From assembly GCA_041748655.1 (NCBI GenBank), contig JBGTCV010000109.1, forward strand, positions 1-64,000: a stretch of 64,000 bases of DNA, read 5' to 3'. Positions 43,248-52,258 of the stretch are shown one piece after another; within the stretch, counting starts at the first letter, position 1, and the number at the start of each line of letters is the position of its first letter. The notes beneath the pieces are model-generated. The model made no database searches, was not told the DNA's origin, and saw nothing but the letters and a program-made list of their open reading frames with translations. The stretch comes from Leptofilum sp041748655 (GTDB lineage: Bacteria > Chloroflexota > Anaerolineae > Promineifilales > Promineifilaceae). The position numbers and the translations under genes were made by a program.

Positions 43248-43368
43248 TTGGGATGTTCACGGAGCAGTATGTGCCGTTCCACCAATGCCTTGGTATGATG
43301 AAGAAGATTCGTGGTTGATGTCTGGTAAAAATTACCAACCATCAATCACCATTTACGAGGAGTAAGTT

Positions 43369-44886
43369 ATGAAAGCAGTTTTAGACAAGTTACAAATTAA
43401 ACCGGTGAATCATGGGGTTTGCACAGGGCCAGACGGCTGGCTAGAGACGGAAGCTGCTCCGATTGTGTCACTGAACCCGACGACGGGGGAACCGATTGCC
43501 AGCGTGAGACCAGCTACGGCCGTTTCCACCCACACCGCCATCATTGCCGCCCAAACCGCCTTCGAAACCTGGCGCACCACACCCGCGCCGCAGCGCGGCC
43601 AACTGGTACGCGACCTGGGCAACGCCTTGCGGGACAATCTAGAACCGCTGGGCGAACTCATCAGCCTGGAAATGGGCAAAATTCGCGCCGAAGGCATTGG
43701 CGAGGTGCAGGAAATGATCGACATCTGCGACTTTGCCGTGGGGCTGTCGCGCCAGCTGTACGGCCTGACGATGCATTCCGAACGGCCCGGCCACCGCATG
43801 TACGAGCAGTGGCATCCGCTGGGGCCAGTTGGCGTCATTACCGCCTTCAACTTCCCGGCGGCTGTCTGGGCCTGGAATGCGGCCATCGCAGCCGTTTGTG
43901 GCGATACGGTCGTCTGGAAACCGTCGGAACTGGTGCCTCTAACGGCCGTTGCCATCCAGCACATCGCCAACCAGGTCATGGCCGATCACAACGTCAGTGG
44001 CATCTTCACCCTGGCGGTAGGCGACCGCAGCGTGGGTGAACTGCTCACCAACGACCCGCGCCTGCCGCTTATCTCCTTCACCGGCTCCATTCGCGCCGGG
44101 CGCATTGTCAGCGAGACGGTAGCCCGCCGTTTCGGCCGTACCATTTTGGAGCTGGGCGGCAACAACGCCATCATCGTGGCCAAAGATGCCGATCTCGATC
44201 TGGCCGCGCGGGCCATTCTGTTTGGCGCGGTGGGCACCGCCGGGCAGCGCTGCACCAGCACCCGCCGCATCATCGCCCACAAATCAATCGCAGCTGAACT
44301 CACCAACCGGCTGGCCAACGCTTACCAGCAGGTAAATATTGGCGATCCGCTGGCAGATGGCACGCTAATGGGGCCGCTTTCGACAGCAACGGCCGTTTCT
44401 GCCATGCAGCGCGCCCTGGAACAAGCGCAAAATGAAGGGGGCGAAATCGTCGTCGGCGGTGGCACCCGGCCCGATCTTGGCCCGCAATTTGTGGAGCCTG
44501 CCATCGTTAAAATGCCCGGCCAAACCGAGATCGTACACGAAGAAACGTTTGCCCCCATTCTCTATATTCTAGAATTTAACCACATCGAAGAAGCGATAAA
44601 CCTGCATAATGATGTGCCTCAGGGTCTTTCCAGCGCCATCTTTACCGACTCCATTCGCACCGCAGAGGCGTTCCTCGCGGTATCCGGCTCCGATTGTGGC
44701 ATTGCCAACGTCAACATTGGTACTTCCGGGGCAGAGATTGGTGGGGCATTTGGCGGCGAAAAAGAGACGGGCGGCGGCCGCGAATCCGGCTCCGACGCCT
44801 GGAAGGCATACATGCGGCGGCAAACCAACACCATCAACTGGTCTAAAGATTTACCATTGGCGCAGGGCATCACTTTTGGGGATTAG
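43369..44886 (+). CDS. aldehyde dehydrogenase, ALDH7/antiquitin type
   Basis: The 505-aa protein has the NAD-binding segment SFTGSIRAGR, catalytic Glu in LELGGNNA and catalytic Cys in GTAGQRCTSTRR. The C-terminal GGAFGGEKETGGGRESGSDAWKAYMRR is specific to the ALDH7 group (alpha-aminoadipate semialdehyde dehydrogenase, lysine catabolism). AGGAG lies 6 bases before the ATG. It stands apart from other lysine-pathway genes, so the substrate is assigned by family only. Confidence 0.9.
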   Translation: MKAVLDKLQIKPVNHGVCTGPDGWLETEAAPIVSLNPTTGEPIASVRPATAVSTHTAIIAAQTAFETWRTTPAPQRGQLVRDLGNALRDNLEPLGELISLEMGKIRAEGIGEVQEMIDICDFAVGLSRQLYGLTMHSERPGHRMYEQWHPLGPVGVITAFNFPAAVWAWNAAIAAVCGDTVVWKPSELVPLTAVAIQHIANQVMADHNVSGIFTLAVGDRSVGELLTNDPRLPLISFTGSIRAGRIVSETVARRFGRTILELGGNNAIIVAKDADLDLAARAILFGAVGTAGQRCTSTRRIIAHKSIAAELTNRLANAYQQVNIGDPLADGTLMGPLSTATAVSAMQRALEQAQNEGGEIVVGGGTRPDLGPQFVEPAIVKMPGQTEIVHEETFAPILYILEFNHIEEAINLHNDVPQGLSSAIFTDSIRTAEAFLAVSGSDCGIANVNIGTSGAEIGGAFGGEKETGGGRESGSDAWKAYMRRQTNTINWSKDLPLAQGITFGD

Positions 44887-44890
44887 CGCT

Positions 44891-45400
44891 CTAATCTGAT
44901 ACCTTCCCCCACGCTACCGTCTGCATGTCCCCCACAAACTGCGGCAAATCGGTGTGGCCCAGCTGCTGGCGCACCGCATGGGCTTCGCCCGTGTGGAACC
45001 AATAATGGTACGTAGTGCGCAGCAGCATCGTCCCCACCACCTCACGCGACTCGGTTTCGCCCTGGGTCAGGTGGCTGTTTAACATCTCGGCGGTGATCGT
45101 GTCCAGATACTCATCGGCGGCAGTGGTGATGGCTTGCCACGCCTGCCACATTTCGGCGAGGGGTGGGGTGCTGGCCGGACGGCCGAATCCCACCAGCTCA
45201 TATAAATTGGGTTGAATCATCTTCCCCTGCGCCAGATAGACCCAAAAAAACTGCTCCTGCGTGGCTAAATGGCCAACCATCCAGCTGATGCAGTTCATCG
45301 GCAGCAGGCGCGTTCGGGCATCTTCATCAGAAATTCCTTCGAGGCAGCGCACAAATTCGCTGCGGGTAAAACGGAGTTGGGTAACAAGTGAATGTGTCAT
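44891..45400 (-). CDS. DinB-like four-helix protein
   Basis: The 169-aa protein has the DinB/YfiT metal-binding pattern: His in MVGHLATQE near residue 45, and the pair in YHYWFHTGEAHAVRQ near 135-145. Such proteins may be thiol-dependent (bacillithiol or mycothiol) transferases or isomerases; the target is unknown. The ATG at 45400 starts the conserved part; a longer frame to 45508 has no support. It is convergent with the ALDH gene, with 4 bp between stop codons. Confidence 0.75.
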   Translation of the reverse strand: MTHSLVTQLRFTRSEFVRCLEGISDEDARTRLLPMNCISWMVGHLATQEQFFWVYLAQGKMIQPNLYELVGFGRPASTPPLAEMWQAWQAITTAADEYLDTITAEMLNSHLTQGETESREVVGTMLLRTTYHYWFHTGEAHAVRQQLGHTDLPQFVGDMQTVAWGKVSD

Positions 45401-45517
45401 AAGGCGAGATGATAATCCAAGAGATGGCGATGTGCCAGATGAGGCAGCGCACCTGATTTCCTTGTCGCCTTCCTGAGCCCAATTCCCCGCTGCAAATGGC
45501 CCAATCAACCCGTAATC

Positions 45518-46693
45518 TTAACCAGCTTCGGTACGACTGCGGTTTGATAGCGGGCGTTTGCCTGTCACGGGCCTCCCTTGGGGCATAAGCCGATGATTTT
45601 GCAGCTTCTGCTGCGCCAGCTTTTCCTTTTGCAGCTTCCGCTCACGCTCATATTGATAGATCGAGAGACCAAGATAGCCAACAAAAACGGCGATTAGCAG
45701 GCCTAAACCACCTATTGTAACTTTTTCCCAGAGGGAACGGCCGTTAAAAACTTCCCCACTCCTGGCAGTTAGCGGAGAGGCAAGCGCCGCACTCCCTTCA
45801 AAAATCTGTACGTTATCGGCCTCAGAAATATCAAACGTCATTTGATTGCGGTAAACCTGCACGGTTTCCCCATAACGTAATGAGAGATCGGCCGTATAGG
45901 TGCCCGCAGGCAGCGCTTTGCCAACAATGTGTACAGGATATTTAATTTCGTTTTCTGGCAAAAATGTATCAATATAAAACCGAATATTTTGCAGCTGCTC
46001 GCCTTGAGCATCCATAATACGCAAGCTGCCGGTTGTTTTGACCATTTCTGAGCCACTGTTGCGCAGATTAAGGTACATAATTTGCCGACTGTCGTGCCCA
46101 CCTAACTGAATGCCCAGCACATCAAGCTGCTCTACCGGCACGCCAGGCAAATTCACCTGCACAGCCACGCCCGTTCGGGTTTTTATATCCACCTGAAAGC
46201 TAACCTCGCCGCCGTCAATCGTATCAACCACAACCGCTTCGTCGGCTGGTTGCATCACAATGCCGCCTACGTGGGCCCCGGAACGAATGCCAGCAGGAAT
46301 GTTAACCACAAAGGGAATCATCTGCCCCTCACCCGGAGCCAACGTCACAACATCACGCTCCAGCACAATCCAGCCGCCCGTGCCAGCAAAAGCATCCTCG
46401 CGCATTTTTAGAACGGTGCCACCCGTTTGTCCAGTCACCGCATCGACAGGATAAAGCGCAACTGTGCCCGAGCTGTCCCCATGATTCTTGATATGCACCT
46501 GCCCGGTTATTTGCCCCCCAGCCGTGCCATCCAGCACAAAGTAAGGCACCACGCTGGTGCCATCTGAGCTTATAGCTTGAAGGGAAAAGTTTAGGCCACC
46601 TGCATCTGGTTGCTGCTGGGCCAAAAGAGGGTGAGCGGTAGCCAACAGGCCTGTCATCAAAAACAAAGCAAAAATCTGTTTAAATTTACACAT
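45518..46693 (-). CDS. DUF916-type surface protein, partner of a WxL protein
   Basis: The 391-aa exported protein has a signal peptide at about 1-25, an extracytoplasmic beta-sandwich region (about 30-320) with VHIKNHGDSSGTVALYPVDA and IPAGIRSGAHVGGI strands typical of DUF916, and then a single membrane helix (about 340-362). A Lys/Gln/Arg-rich cytoplasmic coiled-coil tail follows. In Gram-positive bacteria DUF916 proteins anchor WxL-domain proteins to peptidoglycan. The neighbour 46841-47440 is WxL-like, which supports this reading. The start ATG at 46693 has AGGAG 7 bases upstream; the longer frame reads through the palindromic repeat. Confidence 0.7.
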   Translation of the reverse strand: MCKFKQIFALFLMTGLLATAHPLLAQQQPDAGGLNFSLQAISSDGTSVVPYFVLDGTAGGQITGQVHIKNHGDSSGTVALYPVDAVTGQTGGTVLKMREDAFAGTGGWIVLERDVVTLAPGEGQMIPFVVNIPAGIRSGAHVGGIVMQPADEAVVVDTIDGGEVSFQVDIKTRTGVAVQVNLPGVPVEQLDVLGIQLGGHDSRQIMYLNLRNSGSEMVKTTGSLRIMDAQGEQLQNIRFYIDTFLPENEIKYPVHIVGKALPAGTYTADLSLRYGETVQVYRNQMTFDISEADNVQIFEGSAALASPLTARSGEVFNGRSLWEKVTIGGLGLLIAVFVGYLGLSIYQYERERKLQKEKLAQQKLQNHRLMPQGRPVTGKRPLSNRSRTEAG

Positions 46694-46716
46694 TGGGGAA
46701 CTCCTGGAAGAAACAA

Positions 46717-46803
46717 AACCACTAAGCCTGAGTGGTGCGAGGCGCTGGCCAAACGGTTCCAACCAATTGAAACTCTTCGGCCAATGCCTTGCACCTGAGT
46801 AAT
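46717..46803. repeat. dispersed palindromic element, copy B
   Basis: This is the inverted copy of the element at 17202-17290. Aligned in reverse complement, the arms GTGCAAGGC..TGGCC and GGCCAGCGCCTCGCAC and the centre GTTTCAATTGGTTGGAACCG match closely. It sits between the WxL-like and DUF916 genes, so it would lie within their shared mRNA. Confidence 0.85.
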
Positions 46804-46840
46804 GGGGGGGCCAGGTCGGCCTCCCCAAAATCAGTATGGG

Positions 46841-47440
46841 TTATGGTACATTGGCAATGGTCAGCATGATGGTGCTCTCGTACGTGCCAGCATAAGCCGT
46901 GGCCGGAACAATCAGTGAGAAGGTTGGCGAGATGGTAAAATCACCCAAACCAGTATCGGCAGCCGCATCAAAAAACTTAACGGCCGCTGGTGCCGTTACA
47001 CCTGCTGGAACATCAAGCCCACCAACATAGGAAACGCTATTGGTAGGAGCGGTGCAGGTATCAGCAACATCACACGCTGCCACTACCCCTGTGATCGAAA
47101 GCGCATCTGTTGGCAATGTTTTGCTCGATACAACATCGGTAAAGGTCGTGGAAGTCACAGCCAGATTCCAGCCAGCCCCCGAGCCGCGCAAATCTTTAAC
47201 GTCTATGGCGATATCATCAGCCACCGTTTTGGCCGTTCCGTCCAGGGTAAAGCCCGGGAACGACGGATCATCGGTACTGTTCAGAGTCAATGAACCGCCT
47301 GTAATTTCTAAAGTGCCGGTCACATCACTATCGGCAAAACCAGGCAGTACCAAAGCCAACAGCAGCAAAACAACCGCTGCCCCACTTAGCATAGCAATCC
47401 GCCACTTTCGAGAATTTTTTGATCTGGTAAAAGTTTTCAT
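46841..47440 (-). CDS. WxL-domain-like secreted protein
   Basis: The 199-aa protein has a signal peptide at about 1-36 followed by a single beta-rich domain. VKDLRGSGAGWNLAVTSTTF matches the first WxL motif block (D-x-R-G-x-G-x-G-W-x-L-x-V), and the end LIVPATAYAGTYESTIMLTI matches the final block, except that the second WxL is lost (IMLTI). WxL proteins bind peptidoglycan in Lactobacillales. Two Cys residues in the middle may form a disulfide. A strong candidate operon with the DUF916 gene. The leader is long (47441-47713). Confidence 0.65.
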   Translation of the reverse strand: MKTFTRSKNSRKWRIAMLSGAAVVLLLLALVLPGFADSDVTGTLEITGGSLTLNSTDDPSFPGFTLDGTAKTVADDIAIDVKDLRGSGAGWNLAVTSTTFTDVVSSKTLPTDALSITGVVAACDVADTCTAPTNSVSYVGGLDVPAGVTAPAAVKFFDAAADTGLGDFTISPTFSLIVPATAYAGTYESTIMLTIANVP

Positions 47441-47872
47441 CTTTAAGGCTCCTAATTATGATAGTTGGCACATTTTCATTTGGTGCAAATCTGCCCCTCA
47501 GCACTTGCTTCTATGAAGAAGTGCGGGAGGCAGCTTACCCCCGTGCCAGCTGGTTGATGGAATATTTTGATTTCATCCCACAGGCAGGGATCAGCCGCCT
47601 CCCATCAGGATTTCTTTCAAAATAATTCGGCTTCAGGCAGTTTGGGGATTGGCTCCGCCCCAGCGTACCGATAACTCTTTCCGGTACCATGCCATTGCTT
47701 GAATAATAAAAATTGTATAAAGAAAATATGGAATGTGCGCAAATTAAACGTGAAGAGCTTGCTGACTAGGACTACATGCCCACTCGGGGAGGCTGGCGAG
47801 ACGGGGTTGGGATAAGGCGAGATGATCGGTACAATTCAGTCAATCTGCAAACAATTAAAAGGAGATTGTGGC
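47441..47872 (-). other. long structured 5' leader of the WxL gene
   Basis: The region between the divergent WxL and prolyl oligopeptidase genes can form several stems on the minus strand. These are GTACCG/CGGTAC (47654-47686), TGGGG/CCCCA (about 47643-47663), GGGAGGC/GCCTCCC closing a roughly 80-nt domain (47525-47603), and AGCACTT/AAGTGC next to the start-proximal side (about 47499-47525). This layout is riboswitch-like, but I could not match it to a known class. Confidence 0.45.
47714..47742 (-). promoter_or_regulatory. possible promoter of the WxL leader
   Basis: On the minus strand TTGCGC, a 17-bp spacer, then TATACA. The -35 match is weak and the -10 fair. Transcription from here would give an untranslated leader of about 265 nt. 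Confidence 0.4.
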
Positions 47873-49927
47873 ATGAGTGACACACCTTTTCTATACCCGC
47901 CCGCACACCAGGATGAGGCAGTCGATAATTACCACGGTACGGCCGTTCCCGACCCATACCGCTGGCTGGAAGACCCCCAAAACCCCGACACCATCGCCTG
48001 GGTAGCAGCCCAAAATGAGCTCACCCAAAGCATCGTGGCCGAACTGCCCGTGCACCAGTCGTTCCAGGAACGGCTGACAACGCTGTGGAACTACCCCAAA
48101 AGCAGCGTGCCGTGCCGCAAAGCAAACCACTACTTCGTGCAAAAAAATGACGGCCTGCAAAATCAGCCCGTGCTCTACCGGCAAGCCAGCCTGGATGCGC
48201 CGCTGGAAGAGCTAATTGACACCAACACCCTCAGCGAGGATGGCACCATCGCCCTCATCAACCAGAGCTACAGCAAAGACGGCCGTTTCCTGGCCTACTC
48301 CCTCTCCCAAAGCGGCAGCGACTGGCAAACCATCCACATTCGCGATCTGGCAAGCGGGCAAGACAGCCCAGAGGTGCTGCACTGGGCCAAGTTCACCAAC
48401 GCCGCCTGGCTGCCCGATGGCTCTGGCTTTTTCTACGCCCGCTACCCCGACCCAGACGAGATGCCAGACGCGCCACCCAGCACCCACCAGCAGGTTTATT
48501 TTCATAAAGTCGCCACGCCCCAAAGCGCTGACCAGATTATCTACGCCCGGCCCGACGCGCCCGATTTAGGCTTTCATCCCGACGTGACGGAAGACGGCCG
48601 TTACCTCACCCTGCACGTTTGGGAAGGCACCGACCGGCGCAACCGCTTCTACTACCGCCCGCTCAACAGCGACGAATTTATCTACCTGCTGGACCAGCTG
48701 GATGCAGGTTATCACTTTTTGGGGAACGACGGCCCCCTGTTTTACTTCCAGACGGATTTTGAGGCAGACAACGGCCGTATCATCGCCATCAACCTCAACA
48801 ACCCAATCCCCGCCAACTGGCAAACCGTTATCCCCGAACAAGAAGACGCCATCGCCTTCAGCCTGATGGTCAACAACGAGTTCGTCCTCGGCACGCTGCA
48901 CCACGGCCAGCACAAATTGCACCGGTACGGGGTAGACGGCCGTTTGTTGGGCGAAATCGCGCTGTCCGTTCCTGGCACCATCGTCGATCTGGCCGGAGAG
49001 CGCCAACACACCGAACTGTTCATCCAGTTCCAATCCTTTACCTACCCGCCCACCATCCTGCGCTACGACTTCACCACCGGTGAGCTAACCATTCTCGACC
49101 AGCCCCAGCTTGATTTTGACCCCGACGCCTACAAAACCAGCCAGATTTTCTACCCATCCAAAGACAGTACTCAGGTGCCGCTCTTCATCACCCACAAAAA
49201 AGGAATGGCGCTTGACGGCCAAAATCCCACGCTGCTGTACGGCTACGGCGGTTTCAATGTTCCCATGACACCCATCTTCTCGCCCACCCGGCTGGCCTGG
49301 CTGGAGCGGGGCGGTGTCTATGCGCAGGCCTGCCTGCGCGGCGGCATGGAGTACGGCGAAGCGTGGCATCAGGCCGGGATGCTGGAAAATAAGCAAAACG
49401 TTTTTGACGATTTTATTGCCGCCGGGGAATGGCTCATCTATAATGGCTATACGAATAACAAGCGGCTGGCCATTGAAGGGCGCAGCAACGGCGGGCTGCT
49501 GGTGGCCGCCTGTCTGGTGCAGCGGCCCGATCTGTTTGGCGCGGTCCACTGCGCCGTACCCGTCATCGACATGCTGCGCTACCACAAGTTCAGCGCCGGG
49601 CGCTACTGGACTCCTGAATATGGCAACGCCGAGGAAAACGCGGATCATTTTCGCTTCCTGTTGGCCTATTCTCCGCTGCACAACATCCAGCCAGACCACA
49701 CCTACCCACCCCTCATTATCACCACCGCCGACACCGATGATCGGGTGGTGCCGATGCACGCCAAAAAGTTTGCCGCTGCGCTCCAGGCGGCGGATAACGG
49801 CCGTAATCCCCTGCTGCTCCGCATCGAAATGCGCGCCGGGCACGGCCTGGGCAAGCCTACCGCCAAGCTCATCGAAGAAGCCACCGATGTCTACAGCTTC
49901 CTCTGGACGATGTTAAATAAAGGGTAA
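47873..49927 (+). CDS. prolyl oligopeptidase (S9A)
   Basis: The 684-aa protein has an N-terminal beta-propeller (about 75-400) that gates access, and a C-terminal alpha/beta hydrolase with Ser in EGRSNGGLL near residue 543, Asp in DTDDRVVPMHAKKF near 625 and His in RAGHGLGKP near 662. The opening PDPYRWLED is family-typical. There is no signal peptide, so it is cytoplasmic. It cleaves short peptides after proline. AGGAG precedes the ATG. The gene is rich in ACGGCCGT sites (six). Confidence 0.95.
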   Translation: MSDTPFLYPPAHQDEAVDNYHGTAVPDPYRWLEDPQNPDTIAWVAAQNELTQSIVAELPVHQSFQERLTTLWNYPKSSVPCRKANHYFVQKNDGLQNQPVLYRQASLDAPLEELIDTNTLSEDGTIALINQSYSKDGRFLAYSLSQSGSDWQTIHIRDLASGQDSPEVLHWAKFTNAAWLPDGSGFFYARYPDPDEMPDAPPSTHQQVYFHKVATPQSADQIIYARPDAPDLGFHPDVTEDGRYLTLHVWEGTDRRNRFYYRPLNSDEFIYLLDQLDAGYHFLGNDGPLFYFQTDFEADNGRIIAINLNNPIPANWQTVIPEQEDAIAFSLMVNNEFVLGTLHHGQHKLHRYGVDGRLLGEIALSVPGTIVDLAGERQHTELFIQFQSFTYPPTILRYDFTTGELTILDQPQLDFDPDAYKTSQIFYPSKDSTQVPLFITHKKGMALDGQNPTLLYGYGGFNVPMTPIFSPTRLAWLERGGVYAQACLRGGMEYGEAWHQAGMLENKQNVFDDFIAAGEWLIYNGYTNNKRLAIEGRSNGGLLVAACLVQRPDLFGAVHCAVPVIDMLRYHKFSAGRYWTPEYGNAEENADHFRFLLAYSPLHNIQPDHTYPPLIITTADTDDRVVPMHAKKFAAALQAADNGRNPLLLRIEMRAGHGLGKPTAKLIEEATDVYSFLWTMLNKG

Positions 49928-49935
49928 GATTTTTC

Positions 49936-50011
49936 GACGCAAAGGGCACAAGGGATTTAAAGAAGCGAAGAAAAGATCCTTTAATCCTTTGCCACTTTGC
50001 GCCTTTGCGTC
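49936..50011. repeat. inverted repeat overlapping the end of the EamA gene
   Basis: GACGCAAAGGGCAC... (from 49936) is inverted as ...CTTTGCGCCTTTGCGTC (to 50011). The right arm encodes the last residues (TQRRKVAKD) and stop codon of the transporter gene, so the repeat has shaped its C-terminus. It lies between convergent genes and could end both transcripts. Confidence 0.65.
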
Positions 50012-50919
50012 AAATTCTGCCTGCGTCCCAGTTGAACCAAGAATGCACCAATGATGGCCACCACCAGACCAAGCACCTCACGGCCGTTCAACCGCTCCCC
50101 CAAAAACAGCACCGCCAAAATCGGAATCTGCACCGCCATTGTATTGTTGATGATGCTGGATTCCATTGCCGAGAGGGTGCGCAGCGACACGTTCCACAGC
50201 GTAAAGGCAAAGGCGGTATTCACCACCGCCAGCCAGACAATAATTACCCAGCTTTGCCATTGCAGCACGGGCAATCCTTGCGTGGCGATGCCCGCCACCA
50301 GCAGTGCCGCAGCCCCCACCCCCATACTCACCGTGGTGATGGTTATCGGCCGTAACTGCCGCGCTCTGTTGATTGATCGTCCCAAAACGGCCGAACCTGC
50401 ATTGGCCAGCACGCCCACCGTCACCGCCACAAACCCCACCAGCTGTGCCGCCGGAGTTTGCACCGGGTAAAAGTAGAGCATCAGGCCGCCAATCGCAACG
50501 ACCATGCCCAGCCACTGCCAGCGAGACGGCCGTTCCGCCAGCAGCACCAGCCCCAACAGCGCCACAATCACCGAGGTAAACCCCAGCATCACATTGACCG
50601 TCACCGCAGGCAGATACGCCAGGCCCACAAACTGCGCCCCCTGCGTCAGGGCGTAAAAAATTAGCCCCAAAACCACCAGGCTCACCCAGGTGGCCCGCGA
50701 AAAGCGGCGCACCTCCGCCACGCCCCCGCTGCGCCAAAAGAAGGGCAGCAGGCACAAAAAAGCCAGGCCGTAGCGCAGCCCGGCAAAGGTCAGCGGGGGA
50801 ATATCGCCTAAACCAATTTTGATGAGAACCCAGGAAGTGGACCAGAGAAAAGTGACGAAGAGGGCCTGGAAAACGGCCGTAACATGAGAAGAGCGCTGCC
50901 AACCATCTGTACGAAACAT
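49981..50919 (-). CDS. EamA/DMT-family transporter
   Basis: The 312-aa protein has ten hydrophobic segments forming two EamA repeats (LFVTFLWSTSWVLIKIG...PLTFAGLRYGLAF at the start, then a VNTAFAFTLWNVSLRTLSAMESSI segment in the second half). Family members export metabolites or amino acids. The ATG at 50919 has GGAGG 5 bases before it; the longer frame to 50991 lacks support. The last nine residues come from a repeat element. Confidence 0.85.
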   Translation of the reverse strand: MFRTDGWQRSSHVTAVFQALFVTFLWSTSWVLIKIGLGDIPPLTFAGLRYGLAFLCLLPFFWRSGGVAEVRRFSRATWVSLVVLGLIFYALTQGAQFVGLAYLPAVTVNVMLGFTSVIVALLGLVLLAERPSRWQWLGMVVAIGGLMLYFYPVQTPAAQLVGFVAVTVGVLANAGSAVLGRSINRARQLRPITITTVSMGVGAAALLVAGIATQGLPVLQWQSWVIIVWLAVVNTAFAFTLWNVSLRTLSAMESSIINNTMAVQIPILAVLFLGERLNGREVLGLVVAIIGAFLVQLGRRQNLTQRRKVAKD

Positions 50920-51293
50920 AAAAACCTCCAGAGAAAGCGTGAGCAGCATGTGCCAAATCTCTCCGCAGACCTGCACACATGCCAACCGCAATCCCCAAGG
51001 CTTTTGTCCGTCCAGATGCTGCCGCAGCTAAGAATCTTTAGCCACAAAGAAAAAGAGGAAAAAGAGGAACCTCAAAAACCTCTGTGGCTTAATCTTCCTA
51101 CGGTTTATGCGGCGCTCGGACCAGCCAGCTCACGCTGCGGAACCCTAGCCGCCATTGTTGGTTGGAGTCATTAAATTTGCCGGTCATTTTAACAACAGTG
51201 GTAAAATCAAGCCATTGAAGCGCCTAAAATCGCAGATTGCAAATTTAATCTGCGCTCCTCTGCGAAATCTGCGGATAACTTCAGGAGAAAATG
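50920..51293. other. divergent spacer with CACAGAGG-type repeats
   Basis: This spacer of about 370 bp holds an inverted repeat of GCCACAAAGA... with ...CCTCTGTGGC (51038-51091) and CGCAGATT-type sequence (51225-51280). Promoters of the divergent transporter and oxidoreductase genes should be here. No ORF is supported. Confidence 0.5.
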
Positions 51294-52175
51294 ATGAAAA
51301 TTGGTCTTGTCTTCCCCCAAACAGAATTTGGCAGCGATCCTGCCGCCCTGCGCGACTATGCCCAAACGGCCGAATCCCTCGGCTTTAGCCACGTCCTGGC
51401 TTACGACCATGTGCTGGGGGCCAATCCAGACCGACCCGGCGGCTGGCAAGGGCCGTACACCCACAAAAACCCATTCCACGAACCGTTTGTGCTGTTCAGC
51501 TATATAGCAGCGCTTACCACCCGACTGGAATTTATCACCGGTATTTTGATTTTGCCGCAGCGGGAAACGGCCGTTGTGGCCAAGCAGGCCGCCAGCCTGG
51601 ATGTGGTGAGTAACGGCCGTTTTCGTCTGGGCATCGGCGTGGGCTGGAACAAGGTGGAAATGGAAGCGATTGGCTTCGATTTTCACACGCGGGGGCAGCG
51701 CATCGAGGAACAAATCGACGTGCTGAAGCTGCTCTTCACCCAAGAGCTGGTGACTTTCAAGGGAGAGTGGCACGATTTACCCGATGTGGGGCTGAATCCG
51801 CTGCCGGTGCAGCGCCCCATTCCCATCTGGCTGGGCGGCCATTCAGACGCCGTGCTGCGCCGACTGGCCCGCAAAGGGGACGGCTGGTTGCCCGGCTACC
51901 GCAGCGCGGAAGCGGCCAAAGAATCGTTGGATAAAATTGAGGCGTATCTGGCAGAATACGGCCGTTCCCCCCAGGAAATCGGTCTGGAACCCCGCCTGCA
52001 CTACTTTGACGGCCCCGACGCCTGGCAAGCCTACATGGCAGGGTGGCAAGATGCGGGCGCAACCCACATCTCGTTCAACACCATGGGCGCAGGCTTCGAC
52101 ACGCCGCAAAAGCACCTACAGGCGGTTGCAGAGTTTGCAAAGGTGATGGGGTTAACAGCGGCACAATCAAGGTAG
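51294..52175 (+). CDS. LLM-class (F420/FMN-dependent) oxidoreductase
   Basis: The 293-aa TIM-barrel flavin enzyme of the luciferase-like family has GLVFPQTEFG at the N-terminus, SLGFSHVLAYDHVLG, TRLEFITGILILPQRE, LDVVSNGRFRLGIGVGW and a PIPIWLGGHSD strand. These match probable F420-dependent members (MSMEG-type TIGR families). The second ATG (51294) is 6 bases from AGGAG; the first is only 3. The substrate is unknown, and no F420 biosynthesis gene is present in the window. Confidence 0.85.
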   Translation: MKIGLVFPQTEFGSDPAALRDYAQTAESLGFSHVLAYDHVLGANPDRPGGWQGPYTHKNPFHEPFVLFSYIAALTTRLEFITGILILPQRETAVVAKQAASLDVVSNGRFRLGIGVGWNKVEMEAIGFDFHTRGQRIEEQIDVLKLLFTQELVTFKGEWHDLPDVGLNPLPVQRPIPIWLGGHSDAVLRRLARKGDGWLPGYRSAEAAKESLDKIEAYLAEYGRSPQEIGLEPRLHYFDGPDAWQAYMAGWQDAGATHISFNTMGAGFDTPQKHLQAVAEFAKVMGLTAAQSR

Positions 52176-52209
52176 CCCCGATTGGTGGGCCAAACGCCAG
52201 GAGGGCTAA

Positions 52210-52247
52210 TGGTTAATTGTGAATGGTAAATGGTTAATGGTTAATTG
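52210..52247. repeat. heptamer repeat tract
   Basis: GGTTAAT, TGTGAAT, GGTAAAT, GGTTAAT, GGTTAAT in succession, 7-bp periodicity, located in the spacer before the structured element at 52259. Confidence 0.75.
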
Positions 52248-52258
52248 CTGACCCTTCG

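Noticed and set aside
47441..47713. c-di-GMP, c-di-AMP, cobalamin or molybdenum-cofactor riboswitch in the WxL leader
   Set aside because: None of the conserved core motifs of these classes could be matched by eye; left as an unknown structured leader.
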